Positions 57,243 through 64,000 of a stretch of DNA of 64,000 nt are shown in pieces. Both the position numbers and the translations under genes were made by a program. The stretch's first letter is position 1, and each line of letters starts with the position of its first letter. The notes under the pieces are model-generated. The model was given only the letters and a program-made list of their open reading frames with translations, searched no databases and had not been told where the DNA came from. The DNA comes from Clostridium minihomine (GTDB taxonomy: Bacteria; Bacillota; Clostridia; Oscillospirales; Acutalibacteraceae), in contig NZ_OEQH01000002.1 in NCBI RefSeq assembly GCF_900240385.1, positions 384,488 through 448,487 of the forward strand, in the 5' to 3' direction.

Positions 57243-58205
57243 TCATTCGTCGTCCTTGCGCAGGCTAAAGCCAAGGGAAGCCATTTTCCAAACAACTTCC
57301 TCCAGGGATTTACGGCCCAAGTTGCGAACCTTCATCATATCCTCTTCGGATTTATTGATCAGATCCTCCACTGTGTTAATGCCGGCGCGCTTCAGGCAGT
57401 TAAAGGAGCGAACGGAAAGATCCAACTCTTCGATGGTCATTTCCAGTACTTTTTCCTTGCCCTTTTCATCCTTTTCCACCATAATCTCGGTGCTGCTGCC
57501 CTTATCAGACAGGTCAACAAACAGATTCAGGTGTTCCGTCAGCACCTTGGCAGCCAAAGAAACTGCCTCTTGAGCGCTGATTACGCCGTTTGTCCACACT
57601 TCCATGGTTAACTTATCATAATCAATACTTTGACCAACGCGAGTATTTTCGACATTGTAATTTACTTTCAGAACCGGGGTATAAATAGAATCGACCGGAA
57701 GTTCACCAATCACGCTGCTGTTGCTGTTCCGCATATTCGCTTTATTCCGTTCAGCGGGAACATAGCCGCGGCCTCTATCCAGAGTCAGCTCCATATACAG
57801 CTTGGCGCCATCAGACAGCGTTGCAATATGCATATCGGGATTTAAAATCTCAACTTCACTGTCACATTTAATGGAATTAGCTGTCACTTCGCCGGGGCCC
57901 TCCACGCTGATTTCAACAGTCTTAGGACCGTCACAGTGCAGCTTGGCAGTTAAGCCCTTAATATTCAGTACGATCTCGGTGACATCCTCTTTCACGCCGG
58001 GGATTGTGGAAAACTCGTGCAGAACACCATCCAGCTTAATCGAAGTAACAGCCACACCGGGCAGGCTGGAAAGCAGCACGCGCCGCAGGCTGTTGCCAAG
58101 GGTAGTGCCAAATCCACGCTCCAGGGGCTCCACGACAAATTTGCCGTAGGTTCCGTCACTGGATAAGTCTTCTGTTTCGATTTTTGGCTTTTCAATCTCA
58201 ATCAT
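57243..58205 (-). CDS. rpoA: RNA polymerase alpha subunit
   Basis: A 320-residue subunit. The N-terminal dimerisation/assembly domain ([28 protein letters not shown]) and the C-terminal DNA/activator-binding domain ([44 protein letters not shown]) are complete. ATG 58205 follows GGAGG; the frame extends to 58232 but that part lies over the ribosome-binding site. It is between rpsD and rplQ as usual. Confidence 0.98.
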   Translation of the reverse strand: MIEIEKPKIETEDLSSDGTYGKFVVEPLERGFGTTLGNSLRRVLLSSLPGVAVTSIKLDGVLHEFSTIPGVKEDVTEIVLNIKGLTAKLHCDGPKTVEISVEGPGEVTANSIKCDSEVEILNPDMHIATLSDGAKLYMELTLDRGRGYVPAERNKANMRNSNSSVIGELPVDSIYTPVLKVNYNVENTRVGQSIDYDKLTMEVWTNGVISAQEAVSLAAKVLTEHLNLFVDLSDKGSSTEIMVEKDEKGKEKVLEMTIEELDLSVRSFNCLKRAGINTVEDLINKSEEDMMKVRNLGRKSLEEVVWKMASLGFSLRKDDE

Positions 58206-58272
58206 CAGCGAACCTCCTTCACACATAAGCAAATTGCTTTGCCGTCATGTACACTAGCCCTGCACAAAGGCA

Positions 58273-58899
58273 TTACTTGGAGTACAACTCAACGATGAGA
58301 GTTTCGTCAACTGCCAGGTCAATGTCTTCACGCTGGGGCAGTGCCAGAACTTTTCCCTCCAAGGTGTTACGGTTCAGTTCCACCCACTTGGGCACGGGAC
58401 GGGAAGCGTTCGCTTCCAGCACAGCCTTGATTTTCTCGCTGCTGCGGCTGGACTCTTTAATCGAAATGACCTCACCTGCTTTTGTCAGGTAAGAGGGGAT
58501 ATCCACACGCTTGCCATTGATGGTGAAGTGTCCGTGAACGACCAGCTGGCGAGCTTCCGCACGGGAGCTGCCCCAGCCCAGACGGTACACAACATTGTCC
58601 AGACGGCTTTCCAAGACGGCAAGCAAGTTGTCGCCTGTTTTTCCTTCGATGCGGGTAGCCATGTCATAATAGCCTCTGAACTGGCTCTCCAAAACGCCAT
58701 AAAAACGCTTGGTCATCTGCTTTGCACGCAGCTGCAGACCATACTCAGAAGTCTTTTTGCGGCCCTGGCCATGCTGACCCGGGGCATACGCTCTGCGGCC
58801 TACTCCGCACTTATCTGTGTAGCAGCGTTCGCCTTTCAAAAACAGCTTTTGGCCTTCGCGGCGGCACAGCTTGCACACAGCCTCTGTATATCTTGCCAT
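58273..58899 (-). CDS. rpsD: 30S ribosomal protein S4
   Basis: A 208-residue small-subunit assembly protein and, in many bacteria, a translational repressor of the alpha operon. The N-terminal Cys residues (CKLCRREG and CYTDKCG) form the zinc-binding C+ variant; the S4 RNA-binding domain follows ([41 protein letters not shown]). Position after rpsK is normal. Confidence 0.97.
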   Translation of the reverse strand: MARYTEAVCKLCRREGQKLFLKGERCYTDKCGVGRRAYAPGQHGQGRKKTSEYGLQLRAKQMTKRFYGVLESQFRGYYDMATRIEGKTGDNLLAVLESRLDNVVYRLGWGSSRAEARQLVVHGHFTINGKRVDIPSYLTKAGEVISIKESSRSSEKIKAVLEANASRPVPKWVELNRNTLEGKVLALPQREDIDLAVDETLIVELYSK

Positions 58900-58935
58900 A
58901 ATAAGGTTGCACCTCCTAAAAAATCGGTTTGGGTA

Positions 58936-59343
58936 CTAGACGCGTCTTCTCTTGGGCGGACGGCATCCGTTGTGGGGGATGGGGGTAACGTCTTTAATCA
59001 TGCTGACTTCCAGCCCGGCGCCTTGCAGCGCACGGATGGCGGCTTCGCGGCCGGCCCCCGGCCCTTTCACAAAAACCTCTACCGACTTCATACCGTGCTC
59101 CATCGCAATTTTAGCGGCTGTTTCCGCTGCAGACTGCGCGGCAAAGGGGGTAGATTTTCTGGAGCCTCTAAAGCCCAGCTCGCCGGAGCTGGCCCAGGAA
59201 ATCGCGTTGCCCTGCACATCGGTAATGGTAACAATTGTATTATTAAAAGTGGACTGAATATGCGCAGCTCCGCGCTCAATGTTTTTGCGTTCGCGGCGTC
59301 TGCGGACTGCGGTATTTTTCTTACCGCCTTTTTGTGCTGCCAT
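58936..59343 (-). CDS. rpsK: 30S ribosomal protein S11
   Basis: A 135-residue platform protein. Signatures are [54 protein letters not shown] and the end [18 protein letters not shown]. It lies between rpsM and rpsD in the standard order. The N-terminus is lysine-rich as usual. Confidence 0.97.
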   Translation of the reverse strand: MAAQKGGKKNTAVRRRRERKNIERGAAHIQSTFNNTIVTITDVQGNAISWASSGELGFRGSRKSTPFAAQSAAETAAKIAMEHGMKSVEVFVKGPGAGREAAIRALQGAGLEVSMIKDVTPIPHNGCRPPKRRRV

Positions 59344-59367
59344 CTGAGTGATCCCTCCTGACTTAGC

Positions 59368-59736
59368 TTATTTCTTCTTGTTTGCCATGGTTTTTCTGGG
59401 TCCCTTACGGGTACGGGCATTCGTCTTAGAACGCTGTCCTCTTACGGGCAGGCCCTTACGGTGACGAATTCCACGGTAGCAGCCGATCTCAATCAATCGT
59501 TTGATGTCAAATGCCACGTCACGGCGCAGATCGCCTTCCACACGGCAACTACGGTCAATATATTCTCTCAGCTTGGCAGTGTCATCCTCGGTCAGATCCC
59601 TAACGCGGGTGTCCGGGCTAACGCCGGTTGCTTTCAGAATATCACTGGCGGTCTTGCGACCAATTCCAAAAATATAGGTAAGCCCAATTTCAATGCGTTT
59701 ATCTCTGGGCAAATCGATACCTGCTATACGCGCCAT
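59368..59736 (-). CDS. rpsM: 30S ribosomal protein S13
   Basis: A 122-residue head protein contacting tRNA and S19. The start [25 protein letters not shown], the central [22 protein letters not shown] and the end [25 protein letters not shown] are diagnostic. It follows rpmJ in the usual order. Confidence 0.97.
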   Translation of the reverse strand: MARIAGIDLPRDKRIEIGLTYIFGIGRKTASDILKATGVSPDTRVRDLTEDDTAKLREYIDRSCRVEGDLRRDVAFDIKRLIEIGCYRGIRHRKGLPVRGQRSKTNARTRKGPRKTMANKKK

Positions 59737-59770
59737 ACTGGTTGCACCTCCATAAGATCAAATTACGCCA

Positions 59771-59884
59771 TCAACCCTGGCGCTGTTTATGCTTGGGATT
59801 TTCACAAATCACCATGATTTTTCCCTTGCGCTTGATAACCTTGCATTTTTCGCAGATTTTCTTTACAGAAGGTCTTACTTTCAT
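59771..59884 (-). CDS. rpmJ: 50S ribosomal protein L36
   Basis: A 37-residue protein read directly from the minus strand, ATG 59884 to TGA 59771. It starts [17 protein letters not shown] and ends with NPKHKQRQG. The zinc ligands C11, C14, C27 and H32 are all present, so it is the zinc-binding C+ form. An AAGGAGGG site precedes it. Its place between infA and rpsM is standard. Confidence 0.95.
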   Translation of the reverse strand: MKVRPSVKKICEKCKVIKRKGKIMVICENPKHKQRQG

Positions 59885-59933
59885 TCTGTGCGCCCTCCTT
59901 GATGAAGTCGTTAACAATCGGATTTATCTTGTT

Positions 59934-60152
59934 TTATTTAGAACGCCATGTAATACGTCCGCGGGTCAGGTCATAGGGCGACAGCTCTACGGTAACCTTA
60001 TCGCCGGGCAGAATGCGAATAAAATTCATACGCAGCTTGCCGGAAATATGCGCCAGTATTGTATGGCCGTTCGGCAGCTCCACCTGAAACATCGCATTGG
60101 GCAGAGCTTCTGTTACGGTACCTTCAATTTCGATAACATCTTGTTTTGACAT
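59934..60152 (-). CDS. infA: Translation initiation factor IF-1
   Basis: A 72-residue OB-fold factor of standard length: [19 protein letters not shown], then [19 protein letters not shown] and [24 protein letters not shown] took ATG 60152 (11 bp after GGAGG) over ATG 60161, which sits only two bases from the ribosome-binding site and would add three residues not usual in the family. Confidence 0.97.
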   Translation of the reverse strand: MSKQDVIEIEGTVTEALPNAMFQVELPNGHTILAHISGKLRMNFIRILPGDKVTVELSPYDLTRGRITWRSK

Positions 60153-60179
60153 AATTAGCATAACCTCCTCTTGCAGAAA

Positions 60180-60419
60180 TCAACTGTTTTGCGAAAAGCT
60201 CCGCAAAGCACAGCGGATTTCACGGTTGGTGTTCATCGAGTCCAACAGGGTGTTCGTCGCGGCAAGGTGAATCGGGTTTTTTTTCTTTGGTTTTTCCAAG
60301 GTGCGGCGTTTGCCATCGCAAATAATGACTTCACCTGCGCCGGAATCCAGCACGACGAAAAACTCGCCCTTGTCGCGTCCTCTCAGCGACCGGACAACAA
60401 GCCCTCTAACAAAATCCAT
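60180..60419 (-). CDS. KOW-domain RNA-binding protein
   Basis: A 79-residue basic protein. The KOW motif is VRSLRGRDKGEFFVVLDSG, with the second strand GEVIICDGKRRTLEKPKKKNPIHL. Proteins of this kind, often labelled L14e/L27e-like, are encoded between map and infA in many Clostridia, which is the case here (11 bp from map). A role in ribosome function or assembly is probable. The C-terminus (TNREIRCALRSFSQ) is a short helix. Confidence 0.9.
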   Translation of the reverse strand: MDFVRGLVVRSLRGRDKGEFFVVLDSGAGEVIICDGKRRTLEKPKKKNPIHLAATNTLLDSMNTNREIRCALRSFSQNS

Positions 60420-60430
60420 CCTGATTCCCC

Positions 60431-61183
60431 TTAATCCGGTAAGGTCAAAATGACAGGACCATCGGCGGTAATCGCAATTGAATGCTCATAATGAGCAGCC
60501 AGCTTACCGTCCGTAGTAACGGTGGTCCAGCCGTCAGATAATGTTTTGACGGTATGCACTCCGGCATTCACCATTGGCTCAATAGCTATTGTCATGCCAG
60601 GCAACAATCGCACGCCCCGGCCGGGCGAGCCAAAATTTGGTACACTAGGATCTTCGTGCAGCTTCGCGCCTACTCCGTGGCCGACAAAATCGCGTACCAC
60701 CGAGTAACCGCGTGCTTCGACATAGGATTGCACCGCGTGACCGATATCGCCAACCCGGTTTCCCGCCTTGGCAGCGGCAATTCCCTGGTACAAACTTTCA
60801 CGGGTAGTATCCATCAGACGCTGGGCTTCAGGTGAAACATCGCCACACGCAAATGTGTATGCGTTATCACCGGTAAAACCCTCGAAGAAGGCCCCGATAT
60901 CAATGCTGACAATATCGCCTTGCTTCAAGATCTGATCCTTTTTAGGTATGCCGTGGATAACCACTTCGTTTACCGAAATACAGGCGCTGGCCGGAAAGCC
61001 GCCGTATCCCAGAAAGGAAGGTTTTGCACCTTCACTTTCGATATAACGGCGAACAATGCGGTCGATCTCCCAGGTGGAAATCCCTGGTTCGACCGCTTCG
61101 CCTGCCAGTTTTAACGCTCTGGCTGAAATTCTGCCGGCAACTCGCATGGCGGCGAGCTCTCGGCTTGTTTTTAGCACTATCAT
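60431..61183 (-). CDS. map: Methionine aminopeptidase, type I
   Basis: A 250-residue metalloprotease that removes N-terminal Met. Metal ligands lie in VSIDIGAFFEGFTGDNAYTF (two Asp), FVGHGVGAKLHEDP (His), IAIEPMV (Glu) and AHYEHSIAITADGP (Glu); a substrate His lies in NEVVIHGIP. The length is normal. It overlaps the 3' end of adk by 4 bp (ATGA). It sits between adk and the KOW gene, the common clostridial order. Confidence 0.97.
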   Translation of the reverse strand: MIVLKTSRELAAMRVAGRISARALKLAGEAVEPGISTWEIDRIVRRYIESEGAKPSFLGYGGFPASACISVNEVVIHGIPKKDQILKQGDIVSIDIGAFFEGFTGDNAYTFACGDVSPEAQRLMDTTRESLYQGIAAAKAGNRVGDIGHAVQSYVEARGYSVVRDFVGHGVGAKLHEDPSVPNFGSPGRGVRLLPGMTIAIEPMVNAGVHTVKTLSDGWTTVTTDGKLAAHYEHSIAITADGPVILTLPD

Positions 61184-61818
61184 GGTTGCGCCTCTATAAT
61201 GGAGAGGATTTTACGAGTCGTAGCCTCGATACCATCTTCTCCCTCCACAATAAACAGTTTTCCCTGCTGTTGGTAATATTCCTTCAGCGGTTCTGTCTGC
61301 TCATGATAAACCTTCAGCCGCTCCTTCACTGTTTCGGGTTGGTCATCCTTGCGCTGAATCAGGGTGCCGCCGCATTTGTCGCAAACGCCTTCTACCTTGC
61401 TGAGTTTGTACTTCACATGGTAGATAGCGCCGCAGCTGTCGCAGACACGGCGTCCGGATGTTCTGATGATAATATACTCATCGGCAACCTCAATATCAAG
61501 GACTTTGTCGATGGGAAACCCCATTTTATCCAGAGCCTCGGCCTGAACAATGGTTCTGGGGAAGCCGTCCAGAACAAAACCGTTTTTGCAGTCCTCTTCT
61601 TTCAGCCTTTCCTGAATGATCCCGATAACGGTCTCATCAGGAACCAGCTGGCCGGCATCCATATAAGACTTTGCCTTTCGGCCCATTTCAGTGCCGCTTT
61701 TCAGCGCTTCTCGAATTATCGTTCCCGTAGAAATAGCGGGAATGGACAAACGCTCGCAGATTATTTCCGCCTGCGTGCCCTTGCCGGCGCCCGGAGCGCC
61801 AAGAAGTATGATTTTCAT
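61180..61818 (-). CDS. adk: Adenylate kinase
   Basis: A 212-residue enzyme catalysing ATP + AMP to 2 ADP. The P-loop is LGAPGAGKGTQA; the AMP motif is SGTEMGRKAK and the DGFPRT block follows. The LID domain has the four zinc Cys (CDSC and CDKC), typical of Gram-positive enzymes. It is located between secY and map as in most Firmicutes. Confidence 0.98.
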   Translation of the reverse strand: MKIILLGAPGAGKGTQAEIICERLSIPAISTGTIIREALKSGTEMGRKAKSYMDAGQLVPDETVIGIIQERLKEEDCKNGFVLDGFPRTIVQAEALDKMGFPIDKVLDIEVADEYIIIRTSGRRVCDSCGAIYHVKYKLSKVEGVCDKCGGTLIQRKDDQPETVKERLKVYHEQTEPLKEYYQQQGKLFIVEGEDGIEATTRKILSIIEAQP

Positions 61819-61860
61819 AACCCTTCCTTCTTTCCCTATCTTATTTCAAAAGCTTACCTG

Positions 61861-63189
61861 TCAATCAAGAAAGCCCTTGTAGTGGCGCATCATCATCTGA
61901 GATTCCATTTGCTTCACTGTATCCAGAGCAACGCCTACCAAAATGATAAGAGAGGTACCACCCAACGACAGGTTATGCATACCGGTTGCCGCACCAAACA
62001 AAATGGGAAGCAAAGCAATGGCAGCCAGGAACAAGGCACCAATCAAGGTAATCTTGGAAAGGATCCGCGCAATGAAATCGGAGGTTGGCTTGCCCGGGCG
62101 AACTCCCGGGATAGTGCCGTTGCTTTGACGAAGATTATTGGCCATTTCAATCGGATTATACTGAATTGCTACATAGAAATAAGCAAACATAATAATCAAA
62201 AGGAAATACATGACCGAATACATCCAACCGGTGCTGGAAAACGCATCCAAAAAGCTTTTCCAAAACCCTTTTGTCGGGTTCGTAAACAGCTGGATGGTGC
62301 TGGGAATGGAAAGAATTGAGCTGGCAAAGATAATGGGAAGAACACCGGACATAGCCACTTTCAGCGGAATGTGGCTGGACTGTCCGCCGTACATTTTACG
62401 CCCCACCATACGCTTGGCGTACTGAATGGGAATACGGCGTTCGGAATTGTTCATCAGAACAATCACCCAAATAACTGCCAGGAACAAAATCACAAACAAA
62501 GGCACAAACGCATAGAATTTGCCATAGTTAGCCGGATCCTGATGCGCTGTCTGCAAATATTTGCCCAGCAAATTGATGGTATGCGGCAAACGCGCCACAA
62601 TGCCCGAAAACAGCAGGATAGAGATACCATTTCCAATCCCGTATTTATTGATTTGTTCACCCATCCACATCAAAAGGGCAGTGCCCGCAGTAAAGGTGAA
62701 GATGATAACAAATGCAGAGAAAATCTGCTCCCAGCCCTTGTTAAACATCGTAATCGGAGCTCCCTCAAAGGAACTGTTATACAGGTAAAAATAGAACGCG
62801 GTACCCTGAACTAAACCGAGCACAACAGTGCCGTAGCGTGTAATGGAAGCAATCTTCTTACGGCCCTCCTCGCCCTCCTTGGCCAAACGCTCCAAAGGAG
62901 GTAAAGCCACGGTCAGCAGCTGCATAATAATGGAGCTGTTAATGTAGGGAGTAACGCTCATGGCAAACAGGGTGGCGTTCGCAAAAGCGCCGCCGGAAAG
63001 CATGTCTAAATACCCCAGTGCATTGCCGCTTTCCCCTATTTGACCCATTAACCCCTGCAGGGCTTCGACGTTCAGGAAAGGCACCGTAATAACGGAGCCA
63101 AACCGGAACACCACAATAATGAACAGTGTAAACAAAATCTTTTTTCGCAGATCGGGAATGGCCCAGGCGTTCTTCATTGTGGTAAGCAA
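61861..63189 (-). CDS. secY: Protein translocase subunit SecY
   Basis: A 442-residue, ten-helix channel of the general export pathway. Diagnostic parts are LRKKILFTLFIIVVFRFGSVITVPFLN at the start, MSVTPYINSSIIMQLLTVALPPLE, the GNGISILLF region, RRIPIQYAKR with HIPLKVAMSGVLPIIFASSIL, and the C-terminal end GGTSLIILVGVALDTVKQMESQMMMRHYKGF. The length is normal. It follows rplO with one base between. Confidence 0.98.
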   Translation of the reverse strand: MLTTMKNAWAIPDLRKKILFTLFIIVVFRFGSVITVPFLNVEALQGLMGQIGESGNALGYLDMLSGGAFANATLFAMSVTPYINSSIIMQLLTVALPPLERLAKEGEEGRKKIASITRYGTVVLGLVQGTAFYFYLYNSSFEGAPITMFNKGWEQIFSAFVIIFTFTAGTALLMWMGEQINKYGIGNGISILLFSGIVARLPHTINLLGKYLQTAHQDPANYGKFYAFVPLFVILFLAVIWVIVLMNNSERRIPIQYAKRMVGRKMYGGQSSHIPLKVAMSGVLPIIFASSILSIPSTIQLFTNPTKGFWKSFLDAFSSTGWMYSVMYFLLIIMFAYFYVAIQYNPIEMANNLRQSNGTIPGVRPGKPTSDFIARILSKITLIGALFLAAIALLPILFGAATGMHNLSLGGTSLIILVGVALDTVKQMESQMMMRHYKGFLD

Positions 63190-63190
63190 T

Positions 63191-63631
63191 TTAGATCACC
63201 TCTGCCTTCCCACCGGCAGCCTCAATCTTCTGCTTTGCCGCTTCAGAGAAGGCGGTTGCCTTTACTGTCAAGCTCTTAGTCAGCTTGCCATTCGAAAGGA
63301 TCTTAATTCCATCAAAGGAATTTTTCACAATGCCTGCGTCAAGCAGCGCCTGAGCGTCAACCACTGCGCCGTTCTCAAAGGATTCCAGTGTACCAACATT
63401 AATTGCAACAATCTCTTTTGCAAAAATGTTGACAAAGCCTCTTTTAGGAATTCGTCTTTGCAGAGGCATCTGTCCGCCTTCAAACCCGGCTCTAAAACCG
63501 CGGCCGGCTCTGGCCTTCTGGCCCTTATGGCCTTTGCCAGAGGTTTTGCCCCAGCCGGAACCATGTCCTCTGCCGATCCGACGGGCCTTTTGGGTAGAGC
63601 CCGGGACTGCAGATAAGTCATGCAACTTCAT
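63191..63631 (-). CDS. rplO: 50S ribosomal protein L15
   Basis: A 146-residue protein. The start [41 protein letters not shown] and [18 protein letters not shown] are diagnostic, and the end has [22 protein letters not shown]. It lies between rpmD and secY. Confidence 0.98.
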   Translation of the reverse strand: MKLHDLSAVPGSTQKARRIGRGHGSGWGKTSGKGHKGQKARAGRGFRAGFEGGQMPLQRRIPKRGFVNIFAKEIVAINVGTLESFENGAVVDAQALLDAGIVKNSFDGIKILSNGKLTKSLTVKATAFSEAAKQKIEAAGGKAEVI

Positions 63632-63649
63632 TTACTCGCACCTCCTTGC

Positions 63650-63829
63650 TTACGCTTTGCTTACCTCGATGAGGTGGATAATCTTTGCCACCTTACCTTT
63701 GGTCTGTTCGTTGTCAGGCTGCGTGGTGCAATCCCCGATTTTTTTCAGACCAAGGGCCTGAGCGGTTGCAATCTGGTCCTTCTTGCTGCCGATAAGACTT
63801 TTTACCAGCTTGATATTAATCTGTGCCAT
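63650..63829 (-). CDS. rpmD: 50S ribosomal protein L30
   Basis: A 59-residue protein, typical length. It starts MAQINIKLVKSLIGSKKDQ and has LGLKKIGDCTTQPDNEQTKGKV as in all L30 of the bacterial type. ATG 63829 follows GAGGGGG; the frame to 63892 overlaps the end of rpsE and is not used. Confidence 0.95.
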   Translation of the reverse strand: MAQINIKLVKSLIGSKKDQIATAQALGLKKIGDCTTQPDNEQTKGKVAKIIHLIEVSKA

Positions 63830-63845
63830 ATTGCTGCCCCCTCTG

Positions 63846-64000
63846 TTACAGAATCTCTTTTGCGGTTTTTCCGCGGGTCTTTGCCACTTCATCGGCTGTG
63901 CGCAGCTGGGAAAGTCCCTCGATGGTGGCGCGTACCACGTTGCACGGATTGTTAGAGCGCAGCGCCTTGGTACGAATATCTTTAATGCCTGCAGCTTCCA
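63846..64000 (-). CDS. rpsE: 30S ribosomal protein S5, 3' end only
   Basis: The last 51 codons are visible: [20 protein letters not shown], then [22 protein letters not shown] and the end KTAKEIL before the TAA at 63848-63846. This is the C-terminal helix region of S5 (G-[VI]-x-D-[IV]-x-[ST]-K-x-x-[GR]-S-x-N). The 5' part lies beyond the window. It precedes rpmD, the normal spc operon order. Confidence 0.95.
   Translation of the reverse strand, partial: EAAGIKDIRTKALRSNNPCNVVRATIEGLSQLRTADEVAKTRGKTAKEIL

Noticed and set aside
61024-62319. 431-codon plus-strand open frame
   Set aside because: It is antisense to map, adk and secY and spans three real genes; the product has low-complexity shadow composition.
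1-64000. tRNA and rRNA genes
   Set aside because: No cloverleaf with GGTTCRA-type T-arm or rRNA-like sequence was noticed in the intergenic regions.

Overview
The window reads as chromosomal DNA of a low-to-medium GC, strictly anaerobic, spore-forming Firmicute of class Clostridia, most likely an Oscillospiraceae/Ruminococcaceae relative. The evidence is the spoVAC-spoVAD pair (forespore dipicolinate channel), a 1184-residue single-chain pyruvate:ferredoxin oxidoreductase, a hybrid cluster protein, the clostridial type PyrK/PyrD dihydroorotate dehydrogenase, zinc-binding S4, L36 and adenylate kinase, and the spc/alpha ribosomal operon order with a KOW-domain gene between map and infA. Family assignments come from reading the translated sequence, not from database searches.

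Layout. 1-570 looks like the decayed edge of a mobile element: a CopG-type ribbon-helix-helix gene, a perfect 17-bp inverted repeat and a frameshifted Xre-type regulator. 720-4830 carries a membrane-anchored ComEC-type metallo-hydrolase, an 83-residue HPr-like protein, an orphan ABC ATPase and a phosphohexomutase. 5000-6490 is spoVAC-spoVAD. 6600-8590 is an accessory island: a frameshifted Ala-rich bacteriocin-like peptide gene followed by three tandem paralogous small membrane proteins, the first broken at a run of eight T. 8640-10940 is serC-serA on the minus strand. 12149-17332 is a pyrimidine cluster (pyrC, then pyrF-pyrK-pyrD) followed by a histidine phosphatase and ruvX. hflX follows on the minus strand.

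18963-30065 holds 18 tightly packed minus-strand genes: a PBSX-like (Xtm/Xkd-order) head and baseplate cluster with small and large terminase, portal, prohead protease, decoration protein, major capsid protein, connectors, a tube-like protein, LysM hub protein, gpD-like hub, spike, wedge proteins and a fibre. Every reading frame is open. There is no integrase, repressor, replication gene, holin, endolysin, tail sheath or tape-measure gene, and no att repeats are visible. It is the most interesting feature: a domesticated phage remnant or candidate gene-transfer-agent-like particle.

After it come a YtrA-type GntR/ABC-2 transporter operon, metE-metF, a two-component system with an HtrA protease, a GNAT gene, gtrA-glyQS, a VanZ protein, a FabG-type reductase with rsmE, a cupin-hcp pair preceded by an FNR-like site, nifJ, a CNNM/CBS transporter, a secreted protein and a small membrane protein. 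From 56853 to the end runs the minus-strand distal spc/alpha operon: rpsE (partial), rpmD, rplO, secY, adk, map, KOW gene, infA, rpmJ, rpsM, rpsK, rpsD, rpoA, rplQ. No rRNA, tRNA or CRISPR array was recognised.
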